The notes under the pieces are model-generated. The model did no database searches. It worked only from the letters and a program-made list of their open reading frames with translations, and had not been told where the DNA came from. Shown piece by piece: positions 26,006 through 38,200 of a stretch of DNA of 64,000 nt (its first letter is position 1; each line of letters opens with the position of its first letter). Source of the DNA: Eretmocerus hayati (Eukaryota; Arthropoda; Insecta; Hymenoptera; Aphelinidae); assembly GCA_029851415.1 (NCBI GenBank), contig CM056743.1, positions 10,470,727 to 10,534,726 of the forward strand. The letters are read 5' to 3'. The position numbers and the translations under genes were made by a program.

Positions 26006-26890
26006 CACTACCGGTCAAAAGTTGAAGCTCACCCAAAAATTAGTTTTTCTATTTCGTGACTTGCACCAAGAGGACCTTATCTGGACTGATTTTGAAGGTC
26101 TTTTTGACGTCTTTGACGATGGCCTTATTCGTTTTTCTACAATCGTATTCGGATGTTAGCAATGTTAGTTAGAGAAAGTGTCAATTTCGAGGATTTATGA
26201 AAGGATCATTCGGCTCATGAACGCCTTGTATGGGACTTGTGAAACCTGAAAGTACAGGTGTAGAACTTCAAAATCCGTCTCGTAACATTGCACGTTACTC
26301 CTGCTTCAAAGGATGACATTTTCTGCGAGGTAAGGGTTTCCTCAAAGACAAGCACCCTTATTCAAGAGTGAGGGAAAAATTCACTTTTTGGGGCATATTC
26401 GACAGGTGTCTCGTTTCCTTTATCATGACACAGAAGGCACATACCGGAACCCAAGATGAAATTCCCAATACAACGCATTCCTTCATCCTTCTTGAATCAG
26501 GGTGCTACTTTTTGCGAAAAATCTTTCTTCATAGAGAATATCATAGCTCGAGTTAGAAGTTGCGTAACGAGTCTTTCTAAAATGGATTTTGAATTTCTAC
26601 ATTTGTACTTTTAGGTGTTTCAAGTCTCACACCAAATGATTCATGTGCCTCACACCTGCAAGTCAGAAGATTCGCTCAATCACCCTCAAAATTGACACTT
26701 TATCAAGGTAACATTGCCAAGATCCTACTTCTTGTAGATAAAATTGAACGATACCATCTCAGAGTACGTGAACAAAATACTCCAAAATCAGCCCAGACGA
26801 AGTTCTGTAGGGTAACATAGAGACAAGTGATGCAGATCACAAAATTAAAAAGAAAACTTTTCGGTGAGGTTGAAGTGTTGTCCGGTGGTG
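26006..26890. mobile_element. Tc1/mariner-type foldback element, 885 bp, diverged relative
   Basis: It begins CACTACCGGTCAAAAGTTGA after TA (26004-26005) and ends, in reverse complement, CACCACCGGACAACACTTCA before TA (26891-26892). The arms are inverted repeats, including AACCTGAAAGTACAGGTGTA and a matching TACTTTTAGGTGTTTC-type stretch. Only the ends resemble family B (7779-8700, 55857-56782); the interior is different. No transposase. Confidence 0.65.
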
Positions 26891-26892
26891 TA

Positions 26893-29188
26893 TCGTTCTT
26901 ACCATCGCACTAGCAAAGTATGTATCAAGTCCAGTAAAAAGCAATGCGTAAATGTTCCAAAATACAAATATTACCAGTCACCCTCAACTACCATGCATTT
27001 CTTACTTTTATCCATATTGCTATTAAAAATCATAACCAATCAAACATGCGAGCTGACGGATTGTGGTTTGGCTTTCAAGTTGCATTCAACAAGTGTGTCA
27101 TTTTCACAACTTGTATGAGTATTCGAGGGAATTGTTGATACTTGGGCGCCTGTTTCCTCGATAAATATACCCTCTTTGCTCACAACCTACTCTCATGCAA
27201 TTATCAATTCATAGTTGTTGATTTCAAGTGACAAGATAACGCTAATTCGTAGTGAAAATGAGTGAATGGAACCTAATAGAGTGATGACATGCGTCCCGTT
27301 TATGTACAGTCTACAAAATACACCATCAATACGTCCGGCATTGACCGCCAAGAAGAAAAGTGTGCACTGAATTGAAATAAGCCCTGCGTAACATGAATGA
27401 CCCGTGGAAATTAGTCTGGGATTTACTACACCACCCATGACTAGAGTACCCTGCAGAACAAATATAACGCGGAAATCTCCACTACAACTGCGATTACTCC
27501 GTTGGCCTTGGATGTACCGTAATTTTCCTAGAAAAATTTGGAAGATGAGAAATGAACCTAACAAATCATGTGTTTTGAGGATTATTCTGATTCAAATTTC
27601 TTGCTTTCAATCGACGTCCACAACTGTAAGGATATCCATTTCAATCACTCATTCTTCATTTCTATGCAATTCATGCTAATGTCAAAACTGTTAAGGAATC
27701 TAATCGCTCTTTTCAAAATCTTCGAAATCTATTTTTATACATTGCTCTAGGATTATTTGGACCCGAGTTACGAGCGATCGCGCGAAAATATATTTGTACG
27801 GGTTATTAGGTGTCAAAAATACAAAAACGTTCATAATCCACGATTATTACGATGAATCTACCGAATTTCATTTAATTATATACAGCCTTATCCCAAAGAT
27901 TGCTCAGAAAGTCTTTCGCCCGTCTCAACCCTGAAAAACGTATGGCTTTATAATTTACATTCCCTGAACCCGTCCAAAACTCTTCGCGAGATCGCTTGTA
28001 ACTCGGGTATCAAAAATCGTACAGCAATGTTTATTTGGAGGTCTTGGAAGGAAGTACAAGGTTGTGTAAGGATTTTACATGAGCATAATTTGCATAGAAG
28101 TGAAGGATGAGTAATTGAAATGGAGATTTTTAGCGTTTTGAGCGTCGATTTAAAGCAAGAAATTTCAATAAAAATAATTCTCGAAACATACGATTTCATA
28201 CATTTTTTCTCATTTTTCTAGTTATATTGGAAAAACTTTCGGGGTCCCAAGGGTGTCAGAAGAATCGCTGTTTCAGTGAAGGTCTTCGTGTTCCAATTTT
28301 TCTGGGGGGTACTGTATTTTGATAAATGATCCAATGGACACAATTCATACGTAATGACTTTTCAGAGATAACTCTTTTGAACAACCAAATAGACAGCTTT
28401 CTTAACATGGTGAAATGCAGGGAGGAAGAACAAACAATGTGGTGGTCGTTTGAATTAATTTAATATTCTCCTCGTGAGTCGTTCCTAGTGAGACCTTCAT
28501 TCTAGACTGAGATAAAAATAAAACTCGTGACGAATTGGATTTTAATATTTTTACTTTTGTTTCACGACGAACTATCAATGAAAGTTGCAAAAAAATTTGC
28601 GTCTGTTGCCCAGGCTATCTTGATTGTTTTCCAAATGAATATTTATAAAATAATGTCGTGAAATTTTTACGTCAAAATTCGTATGAATCGTGAGAATATC
28701 ATTCAGTATGATCACAATTCTTCCCACTCAAGTTATTTTTTTCTCGAAAAGGTTTCCTACATTGGAAATATTTCATAGGATCACATGAAAAGCATCTAAT
28801 AAAAGGGTACACGTTGATCAAATATACTAATACGTTATTTCAGTGACTCTGCATGAAGCAGTGTTAACACTGTAACGTCCATTTTTCTGAAAACGAGACT
28901 CGTGGAGAGTATTATATGAGGAATGATCACGAAATTCCATCACGGTGCCAGGCAAAGGCTATCAGAGTATGCAACACCCAATCAATATTTGCGTTTGCAG
29001 GAGCATGCCAATTCCGTGCATTCAATTGAAATCGGTGTAATTCTCGATTGTGGAAACTGGACAGGGTGCACCAACCGCTACAATAACATATTATCCTAGC
29101 AATTCAACATGCACTTTTATAAGAGATAATTCATAAATACCAACGTGTAAAGATATGATTCTTTGCCGGAGTGGAGTACATGAATAGT
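26893..29188. other. Non-coding DNA with one long inverted repeat
   Basis: No exon recognised. The main structure is the inverted repeat at about 27575-28200. The stretch 28200-29188 holds nothing I can name. Confidence 0.4.
27575..28200. repeat. Long inverted repeat (foldback), arms about 200 bp
   Basis: The left arm 27575-27785 (AAATTTCTTGCTTTCAATCG ... ACCCGAGTTACGAGCGATC) is the imperfect reverse complement of 27980-28195. The weak open frames in each arm are the same sequence read from both sides and are not genes. Confidence 0.7.
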
Positions 29189-32100
29189 TTATTTTCCTTT
29201 TCCTTTTTTCCTTTTTTTCTCCGCTGTTGTGCTCATCTCAATATTTTTCCCCCTCTTTGCTCCGCGAGGATGTCGCGATGAAATAGTAGGGAATAATGAA
29301 AGGTTTTGATCCTCCACAACAGTACAGAAGTGATTTCTTACCATTTTTGGGTTATGGGATAAAGCAACAGTGCAAAGATCTCCTTTCAGGATCGTTTGAG
29401 TTACCAACCCCGCAGCCATCGCACCACAAATTTTATCATCTTTTTGAACTGTGTTGATTTTTTCATAAACGATTTTGTCATCAGTGATATTCGGATATCG
29501 TTTCGAAAGATAAGTCCTTTCTGGTGGAAATAGTTTGCCTCCATTAAAATTCTTTATCGAGTCATATATGTGAATTACTTCGCCATCAAAATGAGCGACT
29601 CGCCAATGGTCCGAACAATGCCAATGGTTCAAGCAAGCGCCGCCAATGATGGATATACTTTTGTTAGACTTCGCAGGCTTGACGTGATCAGGATAACCAA
29701 TATAAAGAACGCTTTCAATTTCCCAGTCAGTAGTTTTCTGAACAACATTCACGAATGCATCTAACGCTTCATCTTCTAATCGCAGATTCACGTTCTTAAT
29801 TTTTTCTTTAAGCTCATCAGTTAATATCACAGTACTAGGTTTCGACTCGAGGTAGTAAGCGAAAAGATTGTGGTCTCTCTGTTCAGCTGATAGTGGATCT
29901 CCTAATCCATCGAGAAATTCGTCATCTCCAGCTCCATCAGCATAATTACAAAATTGTACCGGTCCTGTACTGGAAGGGTCATTCCTTTTCGAATTTAGTG
30001 ATGAGATATCTTGTAATGCAAGCAACTCCCGTGCCTGATCATGGGTGGGTTCGGTCGATGTGATACCAATCGATTCCTCATCAGACGCCGAGGTGTCTTT
30101 GATGAAATCTCCATCAGAATCAGTTTCACTGCTTGAAACTTGATCAGGTTCAACATTCTCATTGATAACGTTTTCCGTCACTTGATCATTTGAAATCGGA
30201 GGAGCATCAACGGCGTCTTCGTCGTCAACATCTTCGGCGATTTGGAGGTTTAGTTGTTCTAGTTCCTTCCGACATTCATCTTCGTTGAACCCTTTCTCTT
30301 TTCGGCTCTTTTCTTTACCATCATTCTTCGCTGCATCTCTCTCATTCTTTCTCTTTTTTGCCTCTATAATTGATGGAGAGTCTTTTATTGTTCCTGTCTT
30401 CCAGAAATTACGCTCAGCGATCTCTGGGACCACGCATTCGTAATAGAATTTCGTGAGATGCGGCTCCATGTTCTCCTTCCAAAACTGATCATCTTTCTCG
30501 ATGCGTTCATATCTGATACCTTTTTGCGTTCTGAGAACCAAATAGCAGTACTGTCTGCCTGTTATATGGAGTTGCCCTTGAACTTGATAGAACCATCCGT
30601 GAGTTTTCTTAACCTTATTAGTCTTAGGATCGATGAATCTAAGATGTGGGGCTAACTTCATAGCATCTTCTGGAGTCTCGTTTTGGAGGGTGTATGCATT
30701 CTTGTACTCAACTAATCCATCATCTCCAATTTTTCCATCGGGGGTACATGCAAAAATTGGATCATTAGGGTCTATGTGCAGTCCGCTAGGATGGATTGTC
30801 ACATTCAGCTCTCTTTCCACGGCTTTTCGTGTCGCTTCCTCCTCTCTCAGCCCGTGTTTCATGGCATCAGTGCTTTCCCCGCTGCTGTATAACATTTTTT
30901 TTACAAAATTATGGCATGAAGTATAAGGTAACTTACGGCAAATTGAGCCAAAATTAGAAGCTGTCAAAACTCTTTGACGAATCTCATGCCACTTCGAAGA
31001 AGTACTCTGGCCTAGAGTCTGCAGCTCTATAGAAACTCGATCTTTTTTGTATCCTTCTATCAAATCAAAATGCTCCCTTCGCCTTTCTTCAATTACATCC
31101 GGGTCTTCTTCTACCTGCTCAGCATTCGGACCGTAATTCTCGTCTGGGGGACAGTATTCACGCCGTCGGGTATCTTTTTCAGCTCTAGATTGCTTATTAT
31201 TGCTCACTTTGATTCTTCGCTCTACCTCTCTCAATTTCACGCATTCCGGGACTTTTTTCCCCAACTGAGTCAGAATATATGTAACAGCTTCATGCGTATT
31301 GAATTGGATAACAGAAAAAGATATCCTAGCGTTGTATTGGTTACTCAGAGCATAGTTCACTCTCTTGCCACCAACATGCTTGCACACAACATTATTGAAA
31401 TTTTCCGCGAGATTATTGCTCTCCTTTTGCACTAAGCTCTCGGCGTTCAGGCTCAGTTTTTGCGCTGCTATGAGAAGTGGCATGAAAAGACCATAGCATT
31501 TGAAATATGGAACGTAATTAATAGTCTTTTCAGCAGAAGGCGAGATGGCCTCACACGGAAATTTATGTTTTCTACATCCCCGATGATCTCCGAACACGTG
31601 GTAAGGGATATTCTCTATTTCTAACTTCAGCCGTCGTGCTTTCTGTTTTGAGGATAGTTCCGTGTATGAACGAATTTGATCGATTGCATCGACCACTGCT
31701 TGCCGTAGGGTCATCACGTTCTTTTTGATTACATCGCGGGACTTGTAGTAATATTTTTTCCGACCATTCTTAGGCTTCATCGTTGTGATTTTATCAAGTT
31801 TCTTACAAAAATTACGAAGTAGATGATTTGTGCATTCCACTTTCTCAGGCTTTATATTCCATTCACGGTATGGGTTTTTCTTCAGCAATTCTTTATAAAA
31901 ATTACTATCACCATCACCAACAAACCTATTGTAAATAAGCCCATGAGTTTCAACGCTCTCTAGGAAACCTTCGATTAGTGCCTCACTTTCCATGAGAGTA
32001 GATGGTTTTTTAATTGAATAATTACGTTTACAATCATGATTTTTCGCCGTGCGACCATCCCTCATAGCCCTAAAGCAAGCACAGCAGTATTTATTTCTAA

Positions 32101-32715
32101 TTCCCGCGAATAAAACTTTACCAGTTCTCTTTCCAATAATTATCCCTGACCCAGACAAAGAGTTGTACTGGTTACCGTATGACCGTTTCAGCCAACAACC
32201 GTCAACAATGACTGTGGTAAAAGGTGATCCACTACTTGGATCTATATCCCCAGCTTCTCTTGCGAGGCGAGCTTCTTCTTCGCCTGCCTCTAACATGCTT
32301 TGTTCAGAGATCTGCTCGAGAAGAGGGCACAGCCAATTTAAGTGACGTTTGAACGTTTTTTCGCCCATAAATTTCACATCCATAGAGGATAAGAAGGCGT
32401 TGGCTTCAGCATAACCGAAACCGCCAGCGATCGCACCAAGAACAGCGCTCTGGTTCAAATCTAAAACATCTTCACCCTCAGGTGAAGTCCACACCCCGCG
32501 ACTTTCACCGCACTTCTTGCATCGAAATTTTAACAGTGAGCGTAACCCACCGTGGTTTTTGCTTTCTCCATGGAATTGCCAATCAGTTGTTCTACATCTA
32601 TAATCATAACAATTTTCACCAAAAAATTCCCAATCTGACGATGTACAATTCGGACCATTGTGTTCGTCCAAAATCTTACAAGTCTCTAGCAATACGTGAT
32701 CAAAATCTATAATAC
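29189..32715 (-). CDS. Mutator-like transposase / YqaJ nuclease / Ulp1-like protease protein, C-terminal part
   Basis: The frame runs 1182 codons from an ATG at 32737 that lies inside the Gypsy 5' LTR; the native part starts at about 32715. Residue numbers are for that frame. Mutator-like DDE transposase: D179 (VIVDGCW), D275/D277 (FVGDGDSNF), CCACF at 218-222, and a probable Glu at 445 (NNLAENFNN). YqaJ-type exonuclease: about 585-770, with ACTPDG (D667), GLVEYKNA (E677, K679) and YQVQGQLH. An acidic Lys/Glu/Asp-rich linker covers about 795-960. Ulp1/C48-like cysteine protease: H1044 (SDHW), D1059 (IYDS), Q1098 and C1104 (KICGA), the usual His-Asp-Gln-Cys order. The C-terminus is Lys-rich. 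All key residues appear present and there is no internal stop. The N-terminal part lies beyond the Gypsy insertion, at 40116-41725. Confidence 0.8.
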
Positions 32716-33918
32716 TGACGTGGGTATACCCCCGCATTTATTTTTCTTTTGATCGTCGCGAATATGTAATTTTCCCACATGATTCTAACTCGTTAATGCA
32801 GCACGCATTCCGTACGCCGCCGGAACGTACACTCGACATATGAATTTGTTCAATCATTTTTGTACGCCTCCCAAGCGTACACGCTAACACCGTTCCAGGC
32901 TATAAATCAAGTAACGAACCCTATGTACGCCGCTCGGGCGTACATTCGGGTATATTTCAAATCTTTAAGGCAAATTCCGTACGCTCCTCCAGCGTACAAA
33001 CTCCGCGTTATGCCGGCCATAAATCTCTCAGTATACTTTCGTACGCTCCCCGAGCGTACAACCCAATGAGTCATAAATCATTAGATCCATTCTGTACGCT
33101 TCTTGGGCGTACACCTTCCGCGTAGGTTTGATACCAGTGTACGTCTCCGCGACGTACACTTTGCATTACTAATCCGACATCGAAAGAATTGTACGCTTCC
33201 GCAGCGTACACTCGGCATGTGTTACAGAATATTGTACGTCTCCGAGACGTACAAGAAGGTGCTCGCATAGGTGGATGTACGCTCACACGACGTACACATC
33301 TTATGGAGCATAAGGATTGTACGCTTCCGGAGCGTACAAACATAGGCAGACCACGGGTATATAAGACCGCGCTCGCGAAGCCCATCATCATCAGTCTTCT
33401 CCAGCTCGCCGTCGCGACGCTGTCTCCACGACACTCGGCCCAGCCGTGGCCTCGACGAACCCGACTCAACGTGCCCCGCCGCGACCGTACCAAGTTGCCC
33501 CGGTGGCATGAGTGACCAAGTGTGCATAGTGTTTGTGTTTCGCACCTCGAGTACCGAGTCGCAATTGTATCTTGAAACTGTGAGAATTATTCGAGTGCCT
33601 AACCCCGTCCCTAATCCAACGACGTCGTGAGGACGCCCACGCACCTTGACCGGACGGATGGACCGTCCCAGTCAACGACAGAGACGTTCCAAAACCTACG
33701 TACCCCGCTCCGAAGAGAAGCACCGACGAGACCTCTACGGACTTCAACAGGCCAAACGCTTGGCGCTGCTCGGAGCGTTGAAAGCCGAGGCCTCCACTCA
33801 ACAAAACAAGACTGCTCAACCCTCAACTATCTCGTCTCCGCCCAGCGAGACGCGGGAGTGAATTTATTTTCATTCTCATTGACGAGGTTTCCCGCAAGCG
33901 GAATTCCGAGCCCCGTCA
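32716..33918 (+). repeat. Gypsy 5' LTR with eleven palindromes
   Basis: 1203 bp, TG..CA ended. The first half carries eleven TGTACG-N9-CGTACA-type palindromes (starting about 32810, 32861, 32924, 32978, 33040, 33093, 33138, 33190, 33233, 33276 and 33318). A TATA box and a possible initiator follow. Read antisense, its first 22 bases supply an ATG to the interrupted host gene. Confidence 0.93.
33358..33396 (+). promoter_or_regulatory. Gypsy LTR core promoter
   Basis: TATATAAG at 33358-33365 is followed by TCAGTC at 33391-33396, which fits the insect initiator TCAGTY. The TATA-to-initiator spacing (about 35 bp to the A) is slightly longer than usual. The block of palindromes ends 20 bp upstream of the TATA box. 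Confidence 0.6.
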
Positions 33919-33921
33919 ATT

Positions 33922-33938
33922 TGGCGCCCAACGTGGGG
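33922..33938 (+). promoter_or_regulatory. Gypsy primer-binding site
   Basis: TGGCGCCCAACGTGGGG begins 3 bases after the LTR end and starts with TGG, the complement of a tRNA CCA end. I do not assign the tRNA. Confidence 0.75.
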
Positions 33939-34433
33939 CCAACGAGGGACTTTTTGGACTTCGTCGGCATCAGGAGATGCTAGGACCTGCGACCTGATGA
34001 GCAGTCTTCCCCGGACGCCGCGCCGCCTGCAACCCGGACGACCCGGCAGACAGCGGCAAGCACTTCTGGGAGTGTGGAAACACCCAGTGGCGCCCAACTG
34101 GATCAACAACGCACCGTCTCGCTTGAGCGCACCGCTCGCGTGACACGCCACCAACGTCAGCGGTCCCTTGGCTCGGAGCAGGAGCTCGAGTCCCTCCTGG
34201 ACGGAGCACAGCTGCCTATACGCCGGAGGACATCCCGCAAGGACCTTGCTCCGACCGGACCATCGCCTGCTGTGCCATACGACGACCCTGCAGATCCCCA
34301 AGCCGAAGCTCAGCAGCAGCAGCCGGCGGATCCCGCCTCCGTCAACCAGGTACCTACTCATCCGAATTCACTTGTTGCTCCAGAAGCTGCAGCGGACGTT
34401 TCGGCGGCCAATCCGGAGCCACCTGCGATCACC

Positions 34434-35225
34434 ATGGACGACCTCCGGCTGATGTTCCGTCAACTCGCTGGCACGCCCCTCAACCCTCCGGACTTCACTG
34501 GTGCGGAGCACGAGGACCCAGCGAAGTTCATCACGAAGTGTACGGAGCACTTCCGGCGCCTCGGGACCGAGGAGGCCTTCAAGGTGCAAGTGGCCGAACG
34601 CGCACTCAAGGGTGACGCCGAGAAGTGGTGGTCCTGCTACAAGAACCTGGCTGTCGACTGGACCCGTTTCACCGAGCTGTTCCTGTCCCGCTTTGACTCA
34701 TCGCAGCTTCGACTCCGACTCAAGGCCAAACTCTACGGACAGGCCCAAGGCGAAAAGGAGGATGTGAGTACTTTCATTGAAAAACGTAACCTCCTAGCTC
34801 GTCGTCTGCTTCCTGAGGCCACTGAGGAGGAGCTAGTGACCTTGATCACGGAGTCACTGAACGCGACTATCCGCTGCCACCTGCGAGGCAACCCGCCGAC
34901 CACTGTGGGCGAGCTGCTGACCAGAGCCACGGAGGTCGAACACGACGAGCAGGCCAAGCAGGCCGGCGCCCGCAAGTTCAACCCAGCCAACAACAACCAG
35001 GGCAAGGGCAATGCTGCCACTCCAGCGCAGCCATCGAAGGCTGTACGAGACTTCAAGCAGGTCAATGGTGAGAGATTGCCTAAATGTGATTATTGCCCTG
35101 AATATCATTGGCACAGGGATTGCCCCAAACGACCCCAGTACCCGAAGGCCACGACTCCGGGAAACTGGCGGGAAGCGGGGAATGCTGCGGGCACACCCGC
35201 TTCGACACCTGCAGCCCCGCAATAA
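34434..35225 (+). CDS. Gypsy gag
   Basis: The start chosen is the first in-frame ATG, in a strong context (CACCATGG), giving about 263 residues. It packages element RNA in a virus-like particle. It has a retrotransposon gag region (PPDFTGAEHEDPAKFI ... AEKWW ... FLSRF) and one zinc-knuckle-like motif near the C-terminus (CDYCPEYHWHRDC: CX2CX3HX4C, one residue short of the usual CX2CX4HX4C). The frame is open upstream back to a stop at 33981 without an ATG, so about 150 more codons could be used by non-AUG initiation. The end overlaps pol, which is in the -1 frame. Confidence 0.85.
   Translation: MDDLRLMFRQLAGTPLNPPDFTGAEHEDPAKFITKCTEHFRRLGTEEAFKVQVAERALKGDAEKWWSCYKNLAVDWTRFTELFLSRFDSSQLRLRLKAKLYGQAQGEKEDVSTFIEKRNLLARRLLPEATEEELVTLITESLNATIRCHLRGNPPTTVGELLTRATEVEHDEQAKQAGARKFNPANNNQGKGNAATPAQPSKAVRDFKQVNGERLPKCDYCPEYHWHRDCPKRPQYPKATTPGNWREAGNAAGTPASTPAAPQ
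35159..35220 (+). promoter_or_regulatory. -1 ribosomal frameshift signal at the gag/pol junction
   Basis: G GGA AAC (35159-35165) lies in the gag zero frame with the X XXY YYZ spacing and leads into the pol frame. After a 9-nt spacer, GCGGGG (35175-35180) can pair with CCCCGC (35215-35220). Within that loop GCGGG (35187-35191) pairs with CCCGC (35196-35200) around CACA. The gag stop is at 35223-35225, just after the structure. Confidence 0.75.
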
Positions 35226-38200
35226 GCGCTGCAGCCGCAGACGCCACCGGACTCCACGCCGCCAACCTGGACATCTGGATTGGAGGGAAGCTCGTCGCAG
35301 CGCTCGTCGACTCGGCAGCATCCGACAACTTCATCTCGCCACGGTGCATCCCGGACGGAGCCATCGTGCAGAGAATCCAGCCACGCGGAGCCAAGCTGGC
35401 AAGCAGTGGAACCGAGATGCGCGTCCAAGCAACCTGCACACTCGCCGTGCGGATCCAAAACTTCGAATGTGACGTCAAGTTCTTCGTCGCCGAGGAGCTT
35501 CGACCTGCCGCCATCCTCGGACGACGATGGCTTAAGGAGGTGAAGGCCGTCCACGACCACGACCTCGACTGCCTCTACCTAGGAACCAGCAAAAGGATCC
35601 GGGTATTCCTGGGACGCGCCCCTGACGGGCCATCGACCCACTTGCAAGAGCAAGTATGGAGCAAGGTAAACCACGGATTCTCTAATGAATATGTTGATCA
35701 ATTCAAGGAAATCATGATGCGACACGTGAGGATCTTCGATGATTCGGCGCCCCTGGCCAGGACACCCTTCATCATGCAGGAGATCAGAGTCACGGACCGT
35801 CGCCCCTTCAAGATTCCACCTTATCGCTACTCTGCTGAGAAGAAGCGAGCGATAGGCGACATGGTCAAACAAATGCTGGCAGATGGAGTCGTCGAGGCAG
35901 CCTCATCCCCATACAGCTCACCCATCGTACTGGTGGACAAACACGATGGTACCTTCCGCTTCTGCGTCGACTTCCGGAGGATCAACAGCGTCACGGAGGA
36001 TGCAGGTCAACCGAACCCGGTCATCCATGAGGTCCTCAAGGAAATCGGCGGAGCCACCATCTTCACGACGATTGACCTTCGAAAATGCTATTGGCAGATC
36101 CCGCTGACCGAGGACTCCAAGCAATTCACTGCCTTCTGCACACCAGACGGCGGACAATATGTATTCAACGTTGCAGCTTTCGGATTAAAGAACTCCGGGA
36201 GGACTTGCAACCAACTCATCGGGATGGAAGTGCTACTCGGACTACTTGGTGAGTTCTGTCTGAATTTCCAGGACGATATTGTCATTTTTTCACACAGCTG
36301 GTCAGACCACCTCGTCCACGTCGCCAAAGTCTTGGAACGACTGTCGATGTACGGACTGGCCTGTGCCATTGACAAATGCCACTTCGGAAAGGACCGCCTG
36401 GAGTTCCTGGGCCATGTGGTATCCACGGACCACAACGAGGCCAAGATGGAGCACATTCGCGCTGTCTTGGAGTTCGCCCCACCACGCAACAAGAAGGACT
36501 TACAGAGGTTCCTGGGCATCGCCAACTGGCTCCGGGAGTATATTCCCAACTTCTCCGAGATTGCAGCACCTATGACGGAACTCCTCAAGGGCAAATCTTG
36601 GAAATGGACCCAGGCTGCGCAGGCTTCGATGGACGTCGTCAAAGAAGCCTTCAAGAAGCCGTTGAAGCTCCATCGACCTCGATTGGACCAGCGCTTCTAC
36701 TTGCAGACCGATGCCAGCGACGCCGGCATGGGAGCCGTGCTTTTCCAACTGGGACCAGAAGGAGAGCGGCACGTCATCTCCTATGCATCGGCTAAATTCA
36801 CGACGACTGAGAGAGGCTATCACTCTAACGAACGAGAGTGCTTGGCCGTCATTTGGGCACTTCGCAAGTACAAACACTTGCTTGAAGATGCCCCATTCAC
36901 CCTTCGCACGGACAACCAAGCCCTGAAATGGCTGGACCGTGTGAAAGACGAGCGGGGTAAGTTGACACGATGGGCAATGTTTTTGAGTCGTTCTAGTTTC
37001 AGTGTGAAACACGTCCCTGGACGAGAGAACCAGCTGCCAGACGCACTGTCTTGTGCCCCAGGAGATGAGGACTTCGAGGACCAGGAGCACGACTACGACG
37101 CCCTGACGCCTCCAGTCAGTTCACCACCCTCAGACGAGCTCATTACTGCCTGCGTGGAATGCAACTGGTTGGATGACTACCTCCGCCAGGCTCAAGACGA
37201 CACCAGGGAACTACCTCAAGGACCGGAATGGAGCACGCACGACGGTTTGCTGTCATACTGCCGAGATCCGGCCAACCCGAGGATCTACGTTCCTGAGTCC
37301 GCACGCGACGTCGTCCTGCACCATTTCCACAACGACCCGCTCGCCGGCCATCCTGGTGCTGCGGAGACACTCCGCCAGATACGCGGAGAGTACTACTGGC
37401 CCGGACTTCGCAACGACGTCCGACAACATGTGCGAGCATGCGGACCCTGCAACCTCACCAAGGCTGCACGACCAGCGGATGCCGGAGCCAACATCGCCAG
37501 GAAGCCGAAACGACCTTGGGAACAAGTGGCCTTGGATCTGATGGGCCCTTATCCCCGGACGCCCCGGGGGAAGCGGTTCATTCTGGTCGTCACGGACTTG
37601 TTCTCCCGATGGACGGAAGCCTTCCCCATCTCATCATCGACGACCGAGGTCATCGCCAACGTCCTGGAGACGGAAGTGTTCCAACGATGGGGATACCCGG
37701 GAGCCGTACTCTCCGACAACGCACCACAGTTCAAAGGTGCAAAATGGCTTCGCCTCTGCGACAAGTGGCAAGTCGAAGTATGGACTACGCCTGCATACCA
37801 TCCCCAGGCGAATCCTACGGAACGTCGGAACCAAGAGATCAAGAAGGGACTACGCCTGGCCTTACTTCCGTACCAACACCAAACCAACTGGGACCTGGAG
37901 GTCCCAAGAATCCTGTTCGCCATGCGCCGCCGATGCAACGCCGCCACTGGATTCTCACCTAGTGAGCTGCTCCTGGGACACAACATCGCTCGCCCAGGGA
38001 AACGAGTCTCGCCACGATCGGACGATCTCGAGACCCGCATCGCTGCAGCCAACCAGGCACAGGATCACTTCACCAGCAGCTGGGGACCTTCGGATGAAGT
38101 CTTCACGGAGGGCGACATGGTGTTCATCAAGACGCACCCCCTTTCCAAAGCTGCCGATAACTTCAACGCTGGCCTCGCCCCGAAATGGGAAGGCCCATAC

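Noticed and set aside
27404..28199. Apparent small proteins on both strands with similar residues
   Set aside because: They are the two arms of one inverted repeat read from opposite sides.
32810..33338. Palindromic repeats of the LTR read as a CRISPR array
   Set aside because: Each unit is itself a palindrome, the spacing varies and the repeats vary; they lie in a eukaryotic LTR promoter, with no cas genes.
33071..33864. 140-, 117- and 108-codon frames in the Gypsy LTR
   Set aside because: Identical in the second LTR because the LTRs are copies; they cross the palindromes and promoter and have no protein character.
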